Shown one piece after another: positions 30,249 to 32,321 of a stretch of 32,321 nt of DNA. The notes beneath the pieces are model-generated. The model made no database searches and was not told the DNA's origin. It saw nothing but the letters and a program-made list of their open reading frames with translations. Origin of the DNA: Luteimonas_C sp035250245 (GTDB lineage: Bacteria > Pseudomonadota > Gammaproteobacteria > Xanthomonadales > Xanthomonadaceae); the NCBI GenBank assembly GCA_035250245.1, contig DATFFH010000006.1, positions 1 to 32,321 on the forward strand, in the 5' to 3' direction. The translations under genes were made by a program, and so were the position numbers. How positions within the stretch are numbered: the first letter of the stretch is position 1; every line of letters starts with the position of its first letter.

Positions 30249-30731
30249 TCAACCGCGATACCGCGCGATCGTCTCCTCGATTCCTTTGCTCAGATCCATC
30301 ACCTTGATCGCGTACTCCGCCAACCGCTCGTCGTCTTGCGACTGCGGCACCCAGGCCGGCACCGGCGTCGGCTTGCCTTCCACGCCGTCCAAGGCCACGA
30401 ACACGATCACGCAATGCGTGCACAGCCGGTCGCCCTGGTCGTCCATCGGATCGCGCGCGCGCACGTCGACCGAGAAATGCATGCTGGTGGTGCCGGTGTG
30501 GACCAGCTTGGCCGAGACCGTGACCAGGTCGCTGATCCGGATCGGTGCGACGAAGCGAATGCCGCCCACCGCCACCGTGACGCTGTATTTGCCGCTCCAG
30601 CCGACCGCCGCCGCATAGCCAACCTGGTCGATCCACTTCATCACCACGCCGCCGTGCACCTTGCCGCCGTAGTTGACGTCGGTGGGTTCGGCCAGGAAAC
30701 GGAAGTTGAGTTCGCGCTGATGTCCGCTCAT
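30249..30731 (-). CDS. Acyl-CoA thioesterase, hotdog fold (YciA/BACH-like)
   Basis: This 160-aa single-hotdog protein hydrolyses acyl-CoA to free acid and CoA, judged by family. The N-terminal segment TDVNYGGKVHGGVVMKWIDQ corresponds to the conserved G-G-x-x-M-x-W-x-D helix start with the catalytic Asp/Asn region. SVTVAVGGIRFVAPIRISDL and TSMHFSVDVRARDP are the hotdog strands, and HCVIVFVALD is the last core strand. The ATG at 30731 overlaps the TGA of the GNAT gene (ATGA), so the two are coupled. An upstream open frame to 31028 is a shadow of the GNAT gene. Substrate chain length cannot be read from the sequence. Confidence 0.9.
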   Translation of the reverse strand: MSGHQRELNFRFLAEPTDVNYGGKVHGGVVMKWIDQVGYAAAVGWSGKYSVTVAVGGIRFVAPIRISDLVTVSAKLVHTGTTSMHFSVDVRARDPMDDQGDRLCTHCVIVFVALDGVEGKPTPVPAWVPQSQDDERLAEYAIKVMDLSKGIEETIARYRG

Positions 30732-31189
30732 ACCAGGTTCTCCATCCGTTCCATGTAGTGGGGCGAAGCCGCGAAGCCGAAGCTTTCGTACAGAGGCCGC
30801 CCTTCGTCGGTCGCGCGCAATTCCAGCGCCGGTACGCCGGCGGCCGCGGCGGCTTCGTTCACCGCCCTCAACAGGCGTGATGCGATGCCGCGTCCGCGAT
30901 AATGCGGCAACGTGTACACGTTGAGTACGTACCATCCGCGCCCGGCCGGATTGCGTCCGTTGGGGATGCGTTCGAACGGATTGACCGCGACGATGCCTGC
31001 GAACGTCCCGTCCGCTTCCGCCGCCCACACCCGCACGCGTGGCGTGCCCAGCGCCTGCGCGAGCCAGGCCTGCACGTCAGCGACGAAGTCCGCTGGAAGC
31101 GGGTGGCCCAGTTCGGTGAGGAAATCGGCGCGCAAGCGCGCCACTTCGGGCGCATCGGCGGCGTCGCATTCGCGGATGTGGATGTCCAT
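30728..31189 (-). CDS. GNAT-family N-acetyltransferase
   Basis: This 153-aa GNAT protein begins MDIHIRECDAADAPEVARLR, typical of the alpha1 region. Acetyl-CoA-binding motif A is LNVYTLPHYRGRGIASRLLR (Q/RxxGxG as YRGRGIA), and ALELRATDEGRPLYESFGFA is the motif B region ending in the usual Y-x-x-x-G-F. The acceptor is unknown; small-molecule or protein N-acetylation are both possible. It is coupled by four bases to the thioesterase, placing two CoA-thioester enzymes together. A family-1 hairpin repeat lies upstream (31246-31333), separating it from the DUF6644/DUF6152 pair. Confidence 0.92.
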   Translation of the reverse strand: MDIHIRECDAADAPEVARLRADFLTELGHPLPADFVADVQAWLAQALGTPRVRVWAAEADGTFAGIVAVNPFERIPNGRNPAGRGWYVLNVYTLPHYRGRGIASRLLRAVNEAAAAAGVPALELRATDEGRPLYESFGFAASPHYMERMENLV

Positions 31190-31245
31190 CGGCGAGGGAG
31201 CTCCGGAAAGCTTGGATTATGCGCGGGATCTCAACCAGAGAAACG

Positions 31246-31333
31246 CTTTTTTGTAGGAGCAGCTTCAGCCGCGAGCTTTTGCCCTATGCCGCAAGCGAAG
31301 AAGCTCGCGGCTAAAGCCGCTCCCACAAAAAGC
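31246..31333. repeat. REP-like hairpin repeat, family 1
   Basis: Arms 31246-31277 (TTTTGTAGGAGCAGCTTCAG...) and 31301-31333 (AAGCTCGCGGCTAAAGCCGC...) are imperfect inverted copies, between the DUF6644-like and GNAT genes. Confidence 0.87.
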
Positions 31334-31345
31334 CTTCCAAAACGG

Positions 31346-31819
31346 TCAGGTATAGGCGATCAGCCTGCCCGCCGCCGCAACGCCCAGCCATAGCACGAGC
31401 GACAGCGCCGCTTGCATTTTGCCAGCCAATGGCGGCGAACGATCCCAATCTGCGATCGACCGCGACCACACCGCGCGGAACAGCACCGCATTGGCCAACG
31501 CCGCCGCGATCATGACCAGCTTCCAGCGGAACGCCGGATTGCCCGACAAAGGCACCGCGTCCGCAGCGAACAAGGCCGCGCCGCTGCAGACCTGCAAAGC
31601 CAATCCGGCTAACGCGAACCGAGTGAGCAGGCGCGAGACTTCCGGCAAGGCCAAGCGGCGTCCGCAGCCGAGCAGGCGCAGGTCGAGCAGCAGCATCGAG
31701 CCCAGCAACAGCACCAAGCCGAGCAGATGCGCGAGATTGGCCAGCGCATACGCTAAACCCGCGCCGCGCATCCATTGCGCGAAGGCCGACGCTTCCAGCG
31801 CCGCGAGCCAGTGCTCCAC
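31346..31819 (-). CDS. Small multipass membrane protein, DUF6644-like
   Basis: This 157-aa protein has four hydrophobic segments (about 22-45, 67-88, 98-117 and 133-153). The N-terminus MEHWLAALEASAFAQWMRGA and the HLLGLVLLLGSMLLLDLRLLG helix match the small DUF6644 membrane family as I recall it. Histidine and arginine near the helix ends (NLAHLLG, DLRLLG) could suggest a haem or metal site, but this is speculative. It lies 6 bases downstream of the DUF6152-like gene on the same strand, so the two form an operon: an exported small protein plus a membrane partner. Function unknown. Confidence 0.75.
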   Translation of the reverse strand: MEHWLAALEASAFAQWMRGAGLAYALANLAHLLGLVLLLGSMLLLDLRLLGCGRRLALPEVSRLLTRFALAGLALQVCSGAALFAADAVPLSGNPAFRWKLVMIAAALANAVLFRAVWSRSIADWDRSPPLAGKMQAALSLVLWLGVAAAGRLIAYT

Positions 31820-31825
31820 GTCCGC

Positions 31826-32173
31826 TCAGCGCAGTTCGATGGTCTTGCCGTCCACAACGATGCGCTCGGCGCGCAGCTCCGCGCTGCCGTCCTTGCGCGG
31901 ATAGCCCTCGATGGTGATGGTCTTGCCGACTTTCAGCGCGCCGTCCGGCAAGCCGCGCGATTCCATCCGCGAAGTCGGCGCGAGCACCGCCACCCAACGC
32001 TTGCCCTTGTGCTCGACGGTGACCTCGGCATGCGGATTGCGATAGCGCACCTCGGTCGGCGCCGCGTCGAAACGCATCACCTTGGCGGCGTCGTAAGCGC
32101 CCCAACCGTGATGGGCGAGCGCTGGCGCGGCGAACAGGGCGGCGGCCAGGACGAACATGGACAAACGGCGCAT
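31826..32173 (-). CDS. Small exported protein, DUF6152-like
   Basis: This 115-aa protein has a signal peptide (MRRLSMFVLAAALFAAPALA, cleavage near residue 20). The mature protein starts HHGWGAYDAAKVMRFDAAPT, where the HH-G-YD pattern, the later RYRNPHAEVTVEHKGKRWVA and VGKTITIEGYPRKDGSAELR fit the DUF6152 family of small exported beta-rich proteins. The histidine pair at the mature N-terminus would suit metal (copper) binding, which is inference. It precedes the DUF6644-like membrane gene by 6 bases. A family-1 hairpin repeat lies upstream near the window edge, so its promoter is within 32174-32246. Confidence 0.8.
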   Translation of the reverse strand: MRRLSMFVLAAALFAAPALAHHGWGAYDAAKVMRFDAAPTEVRYRNPHAEVTVEHKGKRWVAVLAPTSRMESRGLPDGALKVGKTITIEGYPRKDGSAELRAERIVVDGKTIELR

Positions 32174-32246
32174 GGCGGATCTCCGGCGGGGAAAACCGCT
32201 TGATACTGCCTCGCGCGTTAAGGCCGTCGCAAGGCCTGCCGCTTTT

Positions 32247-32321
32247 TTTGTGGGAGCGGCTTTAGCCGCGAGCTCTCCCCTCGGTTCGCCGAAATCTGAA
32301 AGAAGAACTCGCGGCTAAAGC
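32247..32321. repeat. REP-like hairpin repeat, family 1, cut by the window edge
   Basis: The left arm TTTGTGGGAGCGGCTTTAGC (32247 onward) and the start of the right arm (AACTCGCGGCTAAAGC at 32306-32321) are visible; the remainder lies beyond the window. Confidence 0.85.

Noticed and set aside
1..32321. tRNA, rRNA, insertion sequence, prophage or attachment site
   Set aside because: I found no cloverleaf, transposase, integrase or phage genes in any gap; all gaps are short and mostly filled by hairpin repeats.
1..32321. A new defence, secretion or biosynthetic gene cluster
   Set aside because: Most genes are housekeeping genes or single envelope genes with clear family matches; only the DUF418 trio and the HExxH gene are functionally open, and they do not form an evident system.

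Overview
This high-G+C window reads like a chromosomal housekeeping segment of a gammaproteobacterium of the Xanthomonadaceae/Lysobacteraceae (Lysobacter-like). Three things point there: the conserved order pyrG-kdsA-eno-ftsB-ispD-ispF-truD and surE-pcm-yqaA-nlpD; secreted proteases (M4, S9) and DUF418 membrane proteins; and intergenic hairpin repeats (REP-like) typical of that family. The assignment comes from gene content and motifs, without a database search.

Layout. Positions 1-443 hold a small Mth938-like gene (+). Positions 470-4881 carry a minus-strand cluster surE-pcm-yqaA-nlpD, followed by a secreted HExxH protein at the place where rpoS sits in enteric bacteria. A plus-strand Smr-domain gene (5156-5692) and a block of hairpin repeats separate surE from truD. 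Positions 6000-13529 are one long minus-strand series: a secreted coiled-coil protein, pyrG, kdsA, a small exported protein, eno, ftsB, ispD, ispF and truD. Several junctions overlap by four bases (ATGA, GTGA or TTGA), implying translational coupling. Divergently placed are parE (13865-15754, +) and an S9 peptidase (15870-17816, +). Then come an N-formylglutamate amidohydrolase (-), a translationally coupled pair of a DadA-like oxidoreductase and glutathione reductase (-), a divergent M4 metalloprotease (+) with a hairpin-rich leader, and three DUF418 multipass membrane genes in tandem (-). The right end carries slyD (-), two NlpC/P60 cell-wall hydrolase genes (+), a GNAT/thioesterase pair (-) and a DUF6152/DUF6644 pair (-).

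How the genes work together. The core set covers CTP synthesis, lipopolysaccharide Kdo precursor synthesis, glycolysis, divisome assembly, MEP isoprenoid synthesis, tRNA pseudouridylation, and repair or salvage functions (Pcm, SurE). A second theme is the envelope and exterior: NlpD, two NlpC/P60 enzymes, M4 and S9 proteases, a putative new gluzincin-like protein, and the DUF418 and DUF6644 membrane proteins.

I see no phage, insertion sequence, CRISPR array, tRNA or rRNA, and no clear new multi-gene defence or biosynthetic system. The most unusual material is non-coding. Hairpin repeats of several families fill most intergenic gaps; one arm supplies the stop codon of truD, and a 55-bp fragment of the truD 3' end lies between two repeats.
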